Assembly (NCBI RefSeq): GCF_018860565.1
Contig: NZ_JAHKPS010000018.1
Location: forward strand, 62,001-126,000
From: Winogradskyella psychrotolerans
GTDB lineage: Bacteria; Bacteroidota; Bacteroidia; Flavobacteriales; Flavobacteriaceae
Direction of reading: 5' to 3'
DNA length: 64,000 bases
Below, one piece after another: positions 54,236 through 62,817 of the stretch; position 1 is the stretch's first letter; each line of letters begins with the position of its first letter. The notes beneath the pieces are model-generated. The model saw only the letters and a list, made by a program, of their open reading frames with translations. It was not told where the DNA came from and ran no database searches. The position numbers were made by a program, and so were the translations under genes.

Positions 54236-55198
54236 ATGAAAGCAGCAATTTATACAAAATACGGTTCGCCAGAGGTTATTCAGATAATTGATGTTGAAAT
54301 TCCCACACCCAAACCCAATGAGGTTTTAATAAAAATTAAAGCCTCTTCTGTAACTAGAGCAGATACAATGATGCGCCAAGGTATACCGAAATTTGGTAGA
54401 TTGTTTTTAGGTTTATTTAAGCCCAAAAACACAGCTTTAGGAACTGGTTTTTCAGGTGTTGTAAAAGCTATAGGTTCGCAAATCACAAAATTTAAAGTAG
54501 GTGATGAAGTTTTTGGAGAAAAACTATTTAGTACTGGTAGTAATTCGGATTTCCTATGTATGAGCGAAAATGAACTTCTAGAAAATAAACCAAAGAATAT
54601 TTCTCATATAGAAGCAGCACCAATTTGTGATGGTTTTTTAACCTCATATAACTTCTTAAAGGAGCATGCCAAACTTAAAAAAGGTCAGCATGTTTTAATT
54701 AATGGAGCTTCTGGTAGTTTAGGTTCAGCTGCAGTACAATTGGCAAAAATAATGGGTGCAAAAGTTACAGGTGTTTGCAGCACTAAAAATATTGATTTTG
54801 TACTATCGTTAGGTGCAGACGAGGTATTAGATTATACTATAATAAAAGTGAATGAGCTGCAAAGTAAATATGATGTAGTATACGATACTGTTGGTAAGCT
54901 TTCTTATAGCAACACTAAAAATGTATTAAAAGCAAATGGTATTTTTATGACACCTGTATTACGTGTTGGAGTACTATGGCAAATGTTACGGCATCCAAAA
55001 AAAGTAAAGTTTGAGGCTACTGGTATAAAGAAGACCGAAGATTTAAAACGTTTATTAAACGATTTAGTAAATTTCTTTAAACAAGGAAAATTGCATACAC
55101 ATATCGACAAAAAATATCACCTTATGGATATGAGATATGCACATCAACATCTTGATACAGGTCGTAAAGTAGGTAATGTAGTTATCATCAATCCATAA
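54236..55198 (+). CDS. MDR-family NAD(P)H oxidoreductase (quinone reductase-like)
   Basis: 320 residues from ATG 54236 (the frame runs back to 54068 through DNA of the remnant, which is rejected as start). N-terminal MKAAIYTKYGSPEVIQIIDVEIP, Rossmann INGASGSLGSAAVQLAK, zinc ligands absent. Reduces quinones or enones (family). Followed 15 bases later by the TrpRS gene. Confidence 0.88.
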   Translation: MKAAIYTKYGSPEVIQIIDVEIPTPKPNEVLIKIKASSVTRADTMMRQGIPKFGRLFLGLFKPKNTALGTGFSGVVKAIGSQITKFKVGDEVFGEKLFSTGSNSDFLCMSENELLENKPKNISHIEAAPICDGFLTSYNFLKEHAKLKKGQHVLINGASGSLGSAAVQLAKIMGAKVTGVCSTKNIDFVLSLGADEVLDYTIIKVNELQSKYDVVYDTVGKLSYSNTKNVLKANGIFMTPVLRVGVLWQMLRHPKKVKFEATGIKKTEDLKRLLNDLVNFFKQGKLHTHIDKKYHLMDMRYAHQHLDTGRKVGNVVIINP

Positions 55199-55213
55199 AT
55201 CATTAATCTATAC

Positions 55214-56275
55214 ATGAAAAATAAAAGTTTTGAAAAAGCAAAAGAGCAAAGCAAGTTATTAGAAAATGATTTGTATAAGAATCCTCAAAAGTACCGCGTA
55301 TTAACAGGAGATAGACCTACAGGTAATTTGCATCTTGGACACTATTTTGGCTCAATTATAAACCGATTAAAATTACAAAGCTTGGGAATTGAGACTTATA
55401 TTTTAATTGCTGATTATCAAGTGTTGACAGATAGAAATGTTTTTAATGAAATTTCAAAATTCACCTATGAACTAACTTTGGACTATTTAGCCTGTGGATT
55501 AGACCCTGAAAATTATAAAACTCATATTTTTCCACATAGTCATATTCCTGAATTAAATCAACTAACTATTCCATTTCTGACATTAGTTTCCAGTTCAGAA
55601 TTAAACAAAAATCCAACTGTTAAAGAAGAAATTACTGCTTCAGGACTGAGTAATATTAATGCAGGAATGTATATCTATCCAGTTCATCAAGCTGCTGACA
55701 TTTTGTTTTGTAAAAGTAATGTGGTTCCTGTTGGAAAAGATCAATTGCCTCATATAGAATTAACTCGGAAAATTGCAAAGCGCTTTAATACCAAATTCAA
55801 TAAAAATATTTTTACCGAACCTGTTGCATTTTTTACTGATACCCCTACTATTCTTGGGTTAGACGGTATTCAAAAAATGAGTAAAAGTCGTAACAATTCA
55901 ATTATGATAAAGTCAACAGCAGACGAAACAGCAAAACTAATAAAATCTGCCAAAACTGATTCAAGTCGTTACATATCTTACGACCCCGAAAACAGACCAG
56001 AGGTTTCCAACTTACTTAAGTTAGCTTCCTTATGTTCAGATAAAAGTCCAACAGATATTGCTGATCAAATTGGCGACCAAGGTTCAGGAAAACTTAAACA
56101 GCTAACAGAAGAAGCCATAAACACATATTTTGAGCCTATTAGAAAAAAAAGAATAGAGCTTGAAAAAAATAAAGATTATGTCAGAGATATTTTGCTTAAA
56201 GGTATAAGTAAAGCGAGAGAAACAGCTATTGAAACGTTGAGTGAAGTCACTGAGGCAATGAATATGAAAATATAA
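55214..56275 (+). CDS. trpS: Tryptophan--tRNA ligase, accessory type
   Basis: 353 residues. Class I motifs: GDRPTGNLHLGHYFGSI (HIGH form HLGH at 40-43) and KMSKS (221-225); tryptophan pocket strand GMYIYPVHQAADILF. The RPTG…LGHYxGS form belongs to the branch that holds known antibiotic-resistant auxiliary enzymes in actinomycetes; Flavobacteria usually have a housekeeping TrpRS of another form (knowledge from family). An accessory, possibly resistance-related role is inferred; a housekeeping copy should exist elsewhere. Confidence 0.88.
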   Translation: MKNKSFEKAKEQSKLLENDLYKNPQKYRVLTGDRPTGNLHLGHYFGSIINRLKLQSLGIETYILIADYQVLTDRNVFNEISKFTYELTLDYLACGLDPENYKTHIFPHSHIPELNQLTIPFLTLVSSSELNKNPTVKEEITASGLSNINAGMYIYPVHQAADILFCKSNVVPVGKDQLPHIELTRKIAKRFNTKFNKNIFTEPVAFFTDTPTILGLDGIQKMSKSRNNSIMIKSTADETAKLIKSAKTDSSRYISYDPENRPEVSNLLKLASLCSDKSPTDIADQIGDQGSGKLKQLTEEAINTYFEPIRKKRIELEKNKDYVRDILLKGISKARETAIETLSEVTEAMNMKI

Positions 56276-56428
56276 TAGGACTACATCCAGCAAAGAACTA
56301 AAATCGGACTCGATTCAATCTTTTTATTTTGAAAGAACAGATTTGATTTTAAATGGAATCTCGAAGAACAAATAAAGCGAACGGAAGCATTTCAAAAAAA
56401 AGAAAATAACTAAAACTATTATTTAATT

Positions 56429-56473
56429 CTACTTTTTCAAGAAGGTAAACTTCATACAAATATCAATCAATAA
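56429..56473 (+). pseudogene. Tail remnant of another MDR reductase gene
   Basis: Translates as LLFQEGKLHTNINQ then stop, matching the MDR C-terminal segment FFKQGKLHTHIDKKY (about 55073-55117). Only 15 codons survive, right before gene B. The rest of 56276-56498 shows nothing. Confidence 0.4.
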
Positions 56474-56498
56474 TCATCATTAATCAAAAAACATCATC

Positions 56499-57065
56499 AT
56501 GAAAAAAACTTTAATTACTATGACTTTGTGCGGACTAACATTAATCGCCAAAGCTCAAAACACAAGTGTAGAAAAATCAATATTCGGATTACAAACTGGA
56601 GTTCTAGGAGTCTGGGCATATAATGAAACAAAACTATCAAATTCTATAGCATTAAGAACAGAAATTGGTTTTGATTTTGGTATTTGGGAATCTACGTTTT
56701 ATGATGATTATGATTCTCCATTTCTACTCACACCTGTAATAGTTGTGGAGCCAAGATTCTATTACAACCTTAAAAAACGGTCAGAGAACTCAAAACCAAT
56801 TGATGGAAATAGTGGCAATTTTATTGCTTTAAAGATGGGTTATCATCCAGAATTGGCACTGTTCAATACTGACGATGCGCCTGTAGTAAGTGACTTTTCC
56901 ATTATACCCACTTGGGGAATTAGGCGACATTTAGGGAAGCACTTTAATTTTGAAGCAGGTCTTGGCGCAGGATATAGTTACACATTTGCTAAACGTGCTG
57001 GTTATTTAAAGAATAAAAGTGAACTGGAATTAAATATGCACTTACGAATAGGGTATAGACTTTAA
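56499..57065 (+). CDS. Outer-membrane beta-barrel protein B
   Basis: 188 residues, signal peptide MKKTLITMTLCGLTLIAKAQ. Strand segments LSNSIALRTEIGFDFGIWES, FEAGLGAGYSY and …MHLRIGYRL end suggest a barrel. Intact partner of the decayed copy at 52409. It sits close to an alpha/beta hydrolase (44 bases). Function unknown. Confidence 0.8.
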   Translation: MKKTLITMTLCGLTLIAKAQNTSVEKSIFGLQTGVLGVWAYNETKLSNSIALRTEIGFDFGIWESTFYDDYDSPFLLTPVIVVEPRFYYNLKKRSENSKPIDGNSGNFIALKMGYHPELALFNTDDAPVVSDFSIIPTWGIRRHLGKHFNFEAGLGAGYSYTFAKRAGYLKNKSELELNMHLRIGYRL

Positions 57066-57108
57066 CATAAAAAAACAATTTCAATATCAATCAAAAAACG
57101 AACAGTAT

Positions 57109-57969
57109 ATGTTTTTCAAATCAAAAGAAGGAAAAGACAAAATTTTATCCCTTTACAACCAGAAGTTAAATGAGCTCAATATTGAATATTCCGAGGAATC
57201 GGTGGAAACAAAGTTTGGCGTTACAAATGTTATTATTACAGGAAACGTAAAAAAAACACCACTACTCCTTATTCATGGCACAGGTGGTTGCTCCCCTCTA
57301 ATTTTAGAATCATTCCCTAATTTATCCTCAACATACTGTGTTTACGCCATAGACGTGCTTGCGCAACCTAATAAAAGTGCTGAAAACAGGTTAGATATGA
57401 AGTCTTTAGATTATGGAGAATGGTTAACTGAAGTTATTATTTTACTAGGCTTAAAAGACGTTACTTTAGTTGGATTTTCATTTGGAGGCTTTATTTCTCT
57501 CAAGACTTTAGAATTTAACCAAAGACTCATAAAGCACGTTTTTTTAATAGCGCCAGTTTACATCGTAAATGGTAATCCTTTTGTAGGCTTATTTAAGATG
57601 TTTATGCCTTTAAAGAAATTCATAAAAACGGGTAATGATAATTATCTACAAAAAGTCATTAAAGCTCTTTTTAGTGAAGCTGATAATTTTGCCATCCAAT
57701 TTATGGGAACCACTTTTCAAAATTGTAATATGGACTTTTCACCATTACCTGTAATAGCTAAAAAATCTGCTCAACAAATTGAAACACCTATTACTATTTT
57801 CGCCTGTGAAAACGATATTATGTTTCCTGGTAGAAAATTGATTAAAAGAGCCAAACGAATATTTTCTTCTATAGAAGACGTTGTTATGATTGAAGATGCT
57901 AAACACGTACCAAGTTCAAAGAATTTCAAAAAAATAGAGGATTTAATTATTGATAAAAACAGATACTAA
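57109..57969 (+). CDS. Alpha/beta hydrolase
   Basis: 286 residues, cytoplasmic. LLLIHGTGG oxyanion region (53-60), nucleophile Ser124 in VGFSFGG, Asp in ACENDIMFPG and His in DAKHVPSS. Ester or amide hydrolase; substrate unknown. One base before the next hydrolase gene. Confidence 0.85.
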   Translation: MFFKSKEGKDKILSLYNQKLNELNIEYSEESVETKFGVTNVIITGNVKKTPLLLIHGTGGCSPLILESFPNLSSTYCVYAIDVLAQPNKSAENRLDMKSLDYGEWLTEVIILLGLKDVTLVGFSFGGFISLKTLEFNQRLIKHVFLIAPVYIVNGNPFVGLFKMFMPLKKFIKTGNDNYLQKVIKALFSEADNFAIQFMGTTFQNCNMDFSPLPVIAKKSAQQIETPITIFACENDIMFPGRKLIKRAKRIFSSIEDVVMIEDAKHVPSSKNFKKIEDLIIDKNRY

Positions 57970-57970
57970 A

Positions 57971-58921
57971 ATGATAGCAGAAATAAAATCTTTAGAATTC
58001 CCTAGTCCTAATATAATTTCAATAAATGGAATTGAGTTAGAAGTATTTGAAGCAGGTAAAGAAAATATGGGCAATCCAATTGTCCTTTGCCATGGTTTTC
58101 CCGAACATGCCTTTTCATGGCGTCATCAAATCCCAGCACTTGCTAAAGCTGGTTATCATGTCATTGTTCCAAATCAAAGAGGATATGGTAATTCGTCATG
58201 CCCTAAAGACGTAACAGCATATGATATCACCCATTTAACAAGTGATTTGGTGGCTTTACTTGATTATTACAACTACAAAGATGCTGTTTTTGTAGGGCAT
58301 GACTGGGGTGCAAATGTAGTTTGGAACCTTGCACTCTTATATCCAGAGCGTGTCAATAAAATTATAAATCTTGCATTACCTTATCAAGAACGCGGTGAAA
58401 AACCATGGATTGAGTTGATGGAAGCGTTTTTTGGAGACGATTTCTATTTTGTTCATTTTAATAAAAAACCAGGAGTTGCAGATGCTGTGTTAGAGAACCA
58501 AACAGAAAACTTTCTTCGTAATTTATTTCGTAAGAATGTACCTCTTGCACCACCAGAGCCAGGAATGTTAATGATAAATCTTGCAAAAGCAGTAAAGCCT
58601 CTTGGTGACCCTATTATGAACGACGATGATTTGTCTGTTTTTGTAAAGGCCTTTAACAATTCCGGATTTAATGGCGCTATTAATTGGTATAGAAACCTCG
58701 ACCGGAACTGGCACTTATTAGCAGATATTAACCCAATCATCAAACAGCCTACACTTATGATCTATGGTAATCTAGATATGATACCAAAATTTGAAAGACT
58801 ACAGGATTTTGTTCCGAATTTAGATGTGATTAGTTTAGATTGTGGCCATCACATTCAACAGGAATTACCACAAGAAACAAATGAATCGATTTTAAAATGG
58901 TTGGCAGAATTTAATAGTTAA
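57971..58921 (+). CDS. Epoxide hydrolase-like alpha/beta hydrolase
   Basis: 316 residues from ATG 57971 (the frame extends to TTG 57950 inside the previous gene; rejected). HGFPE (41-45), Asp111 in GHDWG as nucleophile, a Tyr in INWYRN for the lid, and Asp/His in GNLDMIPKF and DCGHHIQQE: the pattern of soluble epoxide hydrolases and haloalkane dehalogenases; HGFPE favours epoxide hydrolase. One base after the preceding hydrolase, so co-transcribed. Confidence 0.88.
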   Translation: MIAEIKSLEFPSPNIISINGIELEVFEAGKENMGNPIVLCHGFPEHAFSWRHQIPALAKAGYHVIVPNQRGYGNSSCPKDVTAYDITHLTSDLVALLDYYNYKDAVFVGHDWGANVVWNLALLYPERVNKIINLALPYQERGEKPWIELMEAFFGDDFYFVHFNKKPGVADAVLENQTENFLRNLFRKNVPLAPPEPGMLMINLAKAVKPLGDPIMNDDDLSVFVKAFNNSGFNGAINWYRNLDRNWHLLADINPIIKQPTLMIYGNLDMIPKFERLQDFVPNLDVISLDCGHHIQQELPQETNESILKWLAEFNS

Positions 58922-59068
58922 AAAAAGAAGTAGGAACAAGAATGGTAATTTTATAGAGAGGGATCAGAATTTGCTAGAGACTATAAAACAAGCATTAATT
59001 TTTGAATCTATTTTATAAATGTAAACTCATTAATAAGTCTCTCTTCAATAACTTCAATATTTTATATT

Positions 59069-59428
59069 ATGAATATAAACGATCAACTTAAAACCATAAA
59101 AGACTACTATTCTCCAAAAATAATAGGTGAAGTAAATGATGTTTTTATAAAACTTGTAAAAATACAGGGAAACAAAGTGCCTTGGCATCAACATAAAAAT
59201 GAAGATGAATTATTTTATGTGCTTAAAGGAAGTCTTGTTTTTGAAATAGAAAACCAAGAACCATTTACAATGAAAAAAGGGGATTTGTTCATTGTAAAAA
59301 AAGGAATTAATCATAAAGTCAGTTCTAAAAAGGAAAGCCATTTAATGCTTATTGAAAATAAATCAGCTTTGCATACAGGAAATGTAACTCATGAGATTAC
59401 AAAATCTATTAAATATCAATTAGATTGA
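59069..59428 (+). CDS. Single-domain cupin protein
   Basis: 119 residues: VPWHQHKNEDELFYVLKGSLVFEIENQEPFTMKKGDLFIVKKGINHKV, i.e. both cupin motifs with His/His/Glu and the distal His. Possibly a metal-bound mannose-6-phosphate-isomerase-like fold; role unknown. Own short leader, no clear operon partner. Confidence 0.87.
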   Translation: MNINDQLKTIKDYYSPKIIGEVNDVFIKLVKIQGNKVPWHQHKNEDELFYVLKGSLVFEIENQEPFTMKKGDLFIVKKGINHKVSSKKESHLMLIENKSALHTGNVTHEITKSIKYQLD

Positions 59429-59646
59429 TTTTTCAGTTTAATTTGGATTACATAACCCTGAAACACGACTCGACTTACAAGTTAGATATGAGGTATGTTA
59501 TTCAACAAGCTAAAATTGCTGATTCCTTATAAAATTCTGTTATATATCGCTTTTCATATTTTTCAAATCAAAATATGAATATTTTAGCTTTAGGTTTAAC
59601 GTTATGAAAAAAATTAATACATCGCACTAACACATTAATATCAATT

Positions 59647-60936
59647 ATGAAAGCCAAAATAAGAAGGGTTAAAGACAATTACATGACCAAAGGATTAAAA
59701 ATAGTATTGACAATAGGACTCCTTATTGTCTTTCAAGAAATATCGGCACAATCGAAGTTGAATCAATCGAGTGAATTTCAAACAGAAATTATTGATTCTG
59801 TTTATTCAGAGGTATTCAAAGAATATCGAGAGTTTTGGGTTAAACTCCCTGATAATTATAACCCAAATAGTAGTGTAAAATATCCTGTTGTTTATTTGTT
59901 AGATGGATTTTCTCTGAGAGAAAATTTAGAAGAAATTTATGATAATTATTGGGGACATTATTTGCCTCATATGATTCTAATTGGAATTTCTAACAAAACT
60001 AACAGGATACGGGACTTAACTACTTCTCAGATTAAAATGAGGCGTGGGCAGGCAATGAATAAAGAAACTGGTGGTGCGGAAAACTTCACCCAAAGTATTG
60101 AAAAAGAACTAATCCCATACATTGAAAATAAATATCCAACCACGGCCTACCGTACCTTAATTGGGCATTCTTATGCCGGTTTGTTTACGGTAAATATGTT
60201 GGTTAATCATAAGCATCTCTTTCAAAACTATATAGCCATAGATCCAAGTTTGGATTGGGACGACCAAAAATTATTGAAGGAGGCAAAAGAAAAGCTGAGT
60301 TTAGAAAGTTATAAAGGTAAATCTCTTTATGTGTCTTTAGCAGCAGAACAGCTACATATGTGGAATGAAGAAATAACCATGGAGAATATTATGGACGACG
60401 CTTCAGAATTCACTTTGTTTGCACGTTCAATCATTGACTTTTCAACTTTTGCGACCTCTCAAAAACAGAATGGATTAAATTTCTCATGGAAGGTGTACAA
60501 TGAAGATTTACATGGTACTGTTCCGCTCCCAACGATGAGAGATGGATTGATTTTTCTTTTTAAATGGTACCAGTTTAAATCTCCGCAAAAATATAATAAT
60601 CCTGAAACAAAAGTAGAAGAATTGGTTAAGCTATTGGAAAAACAAGAAGAAATCTATTCAACGCATTTCGGTTATCCCTTCCCTCCAATGATTGAGGAAA
60701 TGTTTAGTGGCTATGGCTATATGAATTTAGAAATGGGGCAACCTGAAAAAGCATTTATGTTTTTCAAATCGAATATTGATTATTACCCCAACAGCGCAAG
60801 TGCCTACAATTCAATGGCAGACTATTATGAAACTCAAAATGATATTACTAATGCACTAAGGTTTGTGAAAAAAGCTGCTGAATTAAGTAATGACGAATAC
60901 TATAAAAACAGAATTCAAGAACTAAAAAACAAATAA
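59647..60936 (+). CDS. Secreted esterase-like alpha/beta hydrolase (esterase D / enterochelin-esterase type) with C-terminal TPR
   Basis: 429 residues. Signal peptide to about 34 (…EISAQ); ATG 59647 or 59683 both possible. Core 50-320: YPVVYLLDG, GHSYAGLF with Ser175, GTVPLPTMRDGL with the likely catalytic His near 315. Residues about 355-425 hold TPR-like helices (GYMNLEMGQPEKAFMFFKSNIDYYPNSASAYNSMADYYE). Paralogue at 61904 lacks the TPR. Substrate unknown; siderophore esters are one family option. Confidence 0.82.
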   Translation: MKAKIRRVKDNYMTKGLKIVLTIGLLIVFQEISAQSKLNQSSEFQTEIIDSVYSEVFKEYREFWVKLPDNYNPNSSVKYPVVYLLDGFSLRENLEEIYDNYWGHYLPHMILIGISNKTNRIRDLTTSQIKMRRGQAMNKETGGAENFTQSIEKELIPYIENKYPTTAYRTLIGHSYAGLFTVNMLVNHKHLFQNYIAIDPSLDWDDQKLLKEAKEKLSLESYKGKSLYVSLAAEQLHMWNEEITMENIMDDASEFTLFARSIIDFSTFATSQKQNGLNFSWKVYNEDLHGTVPLPTMRDGLIFLFKWYQFKSPQKYNNPETKVEELVKLLEKQEEIYSTHFGYPFPPMIEEMFSGYGYMNLEMGQPEKAFMFFKSNIDYYPNSASAYNSMADYYETQNDITNALRFVKKAAELSNDEYYKNRIQELKNK

Positions 60937-60954
60937 CAAAGGCTAACATTTTGT

Positions 60955-61095
60955 ATAACCTGCATTATCACAATAAATCAGGATGTTAGATTTGAAAAGC
61001 ATAGCATCGCTATGGTTAGAGAAAATAACGAAACGAAGTGGCTGATTTGCAGTATTTTTGGTTCGTAATAGATTTTCTAATTCATAATGCGGGTT
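60955..61095. repeat. Diverged, inverted relative of the OYE-flanking repeat
   Basis: Ends CCTGCATTAT (60957-60966) and ATAATGCGGG form a long inverted repeat about 130 bases apart. On the minus strand it reads GCATTATGAATTAGAAAATC…ACGAACCAAAAA…, the same order as copies at 6602 and 8179. A hairpin CATAGC-ATC-GCTATG lies at 61000-61014. No credible gene in 60937-61194. Confidence 0.5.
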
Positions 61096-61194
61096 TAAGT
61101 AATACCAAAGTAGAAGTAGAAGTATTATTAGGAAACTACCACGTAATCTACCACTACTCATGCAACTTACCGTTCGCACTTATTTGAGAAAAAA

Positions 61195-61770
61195 ATGAAA
61201 CGATTAAGAAAATTCATAGAAAAGAATATTTCGGGCAAAAAGGTTTTAGGACTTTTTATCTTGACCAATCTGGTTTACACCTTTATGCTCACTGTCACCA
61301 TTCCCAAAACAATGGAATTCTCTAACGGAATGAAATTATTGGATATGATGCCCACAGGATATGATTTGAATTATGTCAATGAATTATTCATTTCGCTTGA
61401 AGAAAATGGCCGTTTGACGTATCTGACCAATCAAATACCTGTTGATATGATTTACCCACTGCTATTTGGACTTTCTTACTGTCTGCTTTTGGGTTATTTC
61501 TTGAAAAAATTAAACAAATTAAATTCCCCATATATTTATCTCTGCGTAATACCTATTATTGCCGGAATTGCAGATTATTTGGAAAATATCGGGATTATCA
61601 CAATGTTAAAAAGCTATCCTGATTTGACAGAGATTTCAGTAGAAACGATTAGCATATTTTCAGTTATAAAAAGCATTTCAACAAGTATATTTTTTATTGC
61701 ATTAATAATAATCTTAATAACACTTGGAATTAAAGTATTAAACAGAAAAAAAACTGCTGACACCGTATAA
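61195..61770 (+). CDS. Predicted integral membrane protein, four helices
   Basis: 191 residues, hydrophobic segments about 17-40, 78-100, 116-140 and 160-184, N-terminus basic (MKRLRKFIEKNISGKKVLGL). Conserved-looking DYLENIGI and PVDMIYPLLFG. No family recognised; small four-helix proteins of this kind are frequent in Flavobacteria. Structured intergenic elements lie on both sides. Confidence 0.7.
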   Translation: MKRLRKFIEKNISGKKVLGLFILTNLVYTFMLTVTIPKTMEFSNGMKLLDMMPTGYDLNYVNELFISLEENGRLTYLTNQIPVDMIYPLLFGLSYCLLLGYFLKKLNKLNSPYIYLCVIPIIAGIADYLENIGIITMLKSYPDLTEISVETISIFSVIKSISTSIFFIALIIILITLGIKVLNRKKTADTV

Positions 61771-61775
61771 AATTA

Positions 61776-61890
61776 ATTGCTTGTTTTAGCCTATTTACGA
61801 AAGTCCTCGCGGACTTTCTACCTGTAATTTATTTGCGAAATTAGTTGCTTAAACCACGCAACTGATCTTATACATAACCGTTACCAAACA
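61776..61890. other. Structured intergenic element with two hairpins
   Basis: GAAAGTCC-TCGC-GGACTTTC (61799-61818, perfect 8-bp stem with tetraloop) and AGTTGC…GCAACT (61843-61863), ending in ATACATAACCGTTACCAA. No T run, so it is not a simple terminator. The element resembles recurring marine Bacteroidota intergenic sequences (recollection, not verified). No gene. Confidence 0.45.
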
Positions 61891-61903
61891 TATAAAGCAA
61901 ACT

Positions 61904-62731
61904 ATGAAAAATTTGACATTTGTAATTTTATATATTCTTCTTTCAGGAGTACAAACCATATTTGGACAGAATGAAACAGATATTATAGTAGGAAGTAAGT
62001 TCGTTATTAAATCTAATATTTTAGATGAAGAAAGAACCTGTTTAATAAGTCTTCCTGATTCATACAATAATTCATCTGAAGTTGGTAAAAAATATCCAAT
62101 TATCATATTATTGGATGGATATACTCATTTTAAAACAGCATCTGGAATAGTACATTTTATGAGTTCTAATAGGAATCGAAACAATTTAATGCCTGAAAGT
62201 ATTATTATAGCCATAGAGAATGTTGACCGAGAACGAGATTTTACAGTTACAAAAATTAAAACCAAACGACCGAATAATATGGGAGGTGGAAGGATTTTTT
62301 TGAATTTCATTGAGAAAGAACTAGTACCTTATATTGATAAAAAGTATAAGACAGAACCGTTTAGAAATCTTGTTGGGCACTCTTTAGGAGGACTACTTAC
62401 ACTAAATTCCTATATGGATGAAAATAGCGTATTCAATGCTTACATTTCTATAGACCCAAGTATTTGGTGGAATGAGGAGATGATGAAAAACAAAGTTGAT
62501 TCTATTTCCTCAATATCATTAGATAAAAAACTTTATATCGCTACTGCCAATCAAGGGGAGGCTAATTACGAAAGGAATAAACAAAGACACGACTCTCTTT
62601 ATACTTTAATAACAAAGAAATCGGATAAACCTCTAAATATCGAAATAGAATATTTTGAAAAAGAAAACCATCGCTCTGTACCATTAGTAGCTTTATACGA
62701 AGGGTTAAAATATATTAATAAAGAGGAATGA
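61904..62731 (+). CDS. Secreted esterase-like alpha/beta hydrolase (esterase D type)
   Basis: 275 residues. Signal peptide MKNLTFVILYILLSGVQTIFG. Core KKYPIIILLDGY (62-73), VGHSLGGLLTLNSY with Ser160, NHRSVPLVALYEGLKYI at the C-terminus (His/Ser site). Same family as the gene at 59647 without TPR; the two share …LVP/IPYIDxKY…GHS. Substrate unknown. Confidence 0.85.
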   Translation: MKNLTFVILYILLSGVQTIFGQNETDIIVGSKFVIKSNILDEERTCLISLPDSYNNSSEVGKKYPIIILLDGYTHFKTASGIVHFMSSNRNRNNLMPESIIIAIENVDRERDFTVTKIKTKRPNNMGGGRIFLNFIEKELVPYIDKKYKTEPFRNLVGHSLGGLLTLNSYMDENSVFNAYISIDPSIWWNEEMMKNKVDSISSISLDKKLYIATANQGEANYERNKQRHDSLYTLITKKSDKPLNIEIEYFEKENHRSVPLVALYEGLKYINKEE

Positions 62732-62817
62732 TTTCGAAACTGGTAATATCAACAAATACATTAATTAAAAACTGCAACAGTTTAATTAATTTATAGTCTT
62801 TCAGTAAAATTTCAAAA

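Noticed and set aside
60943-61179. Minus-strand frame of 78 codons
   Set aside because: It lies in a repeat-like non-coding element and shows no family features.
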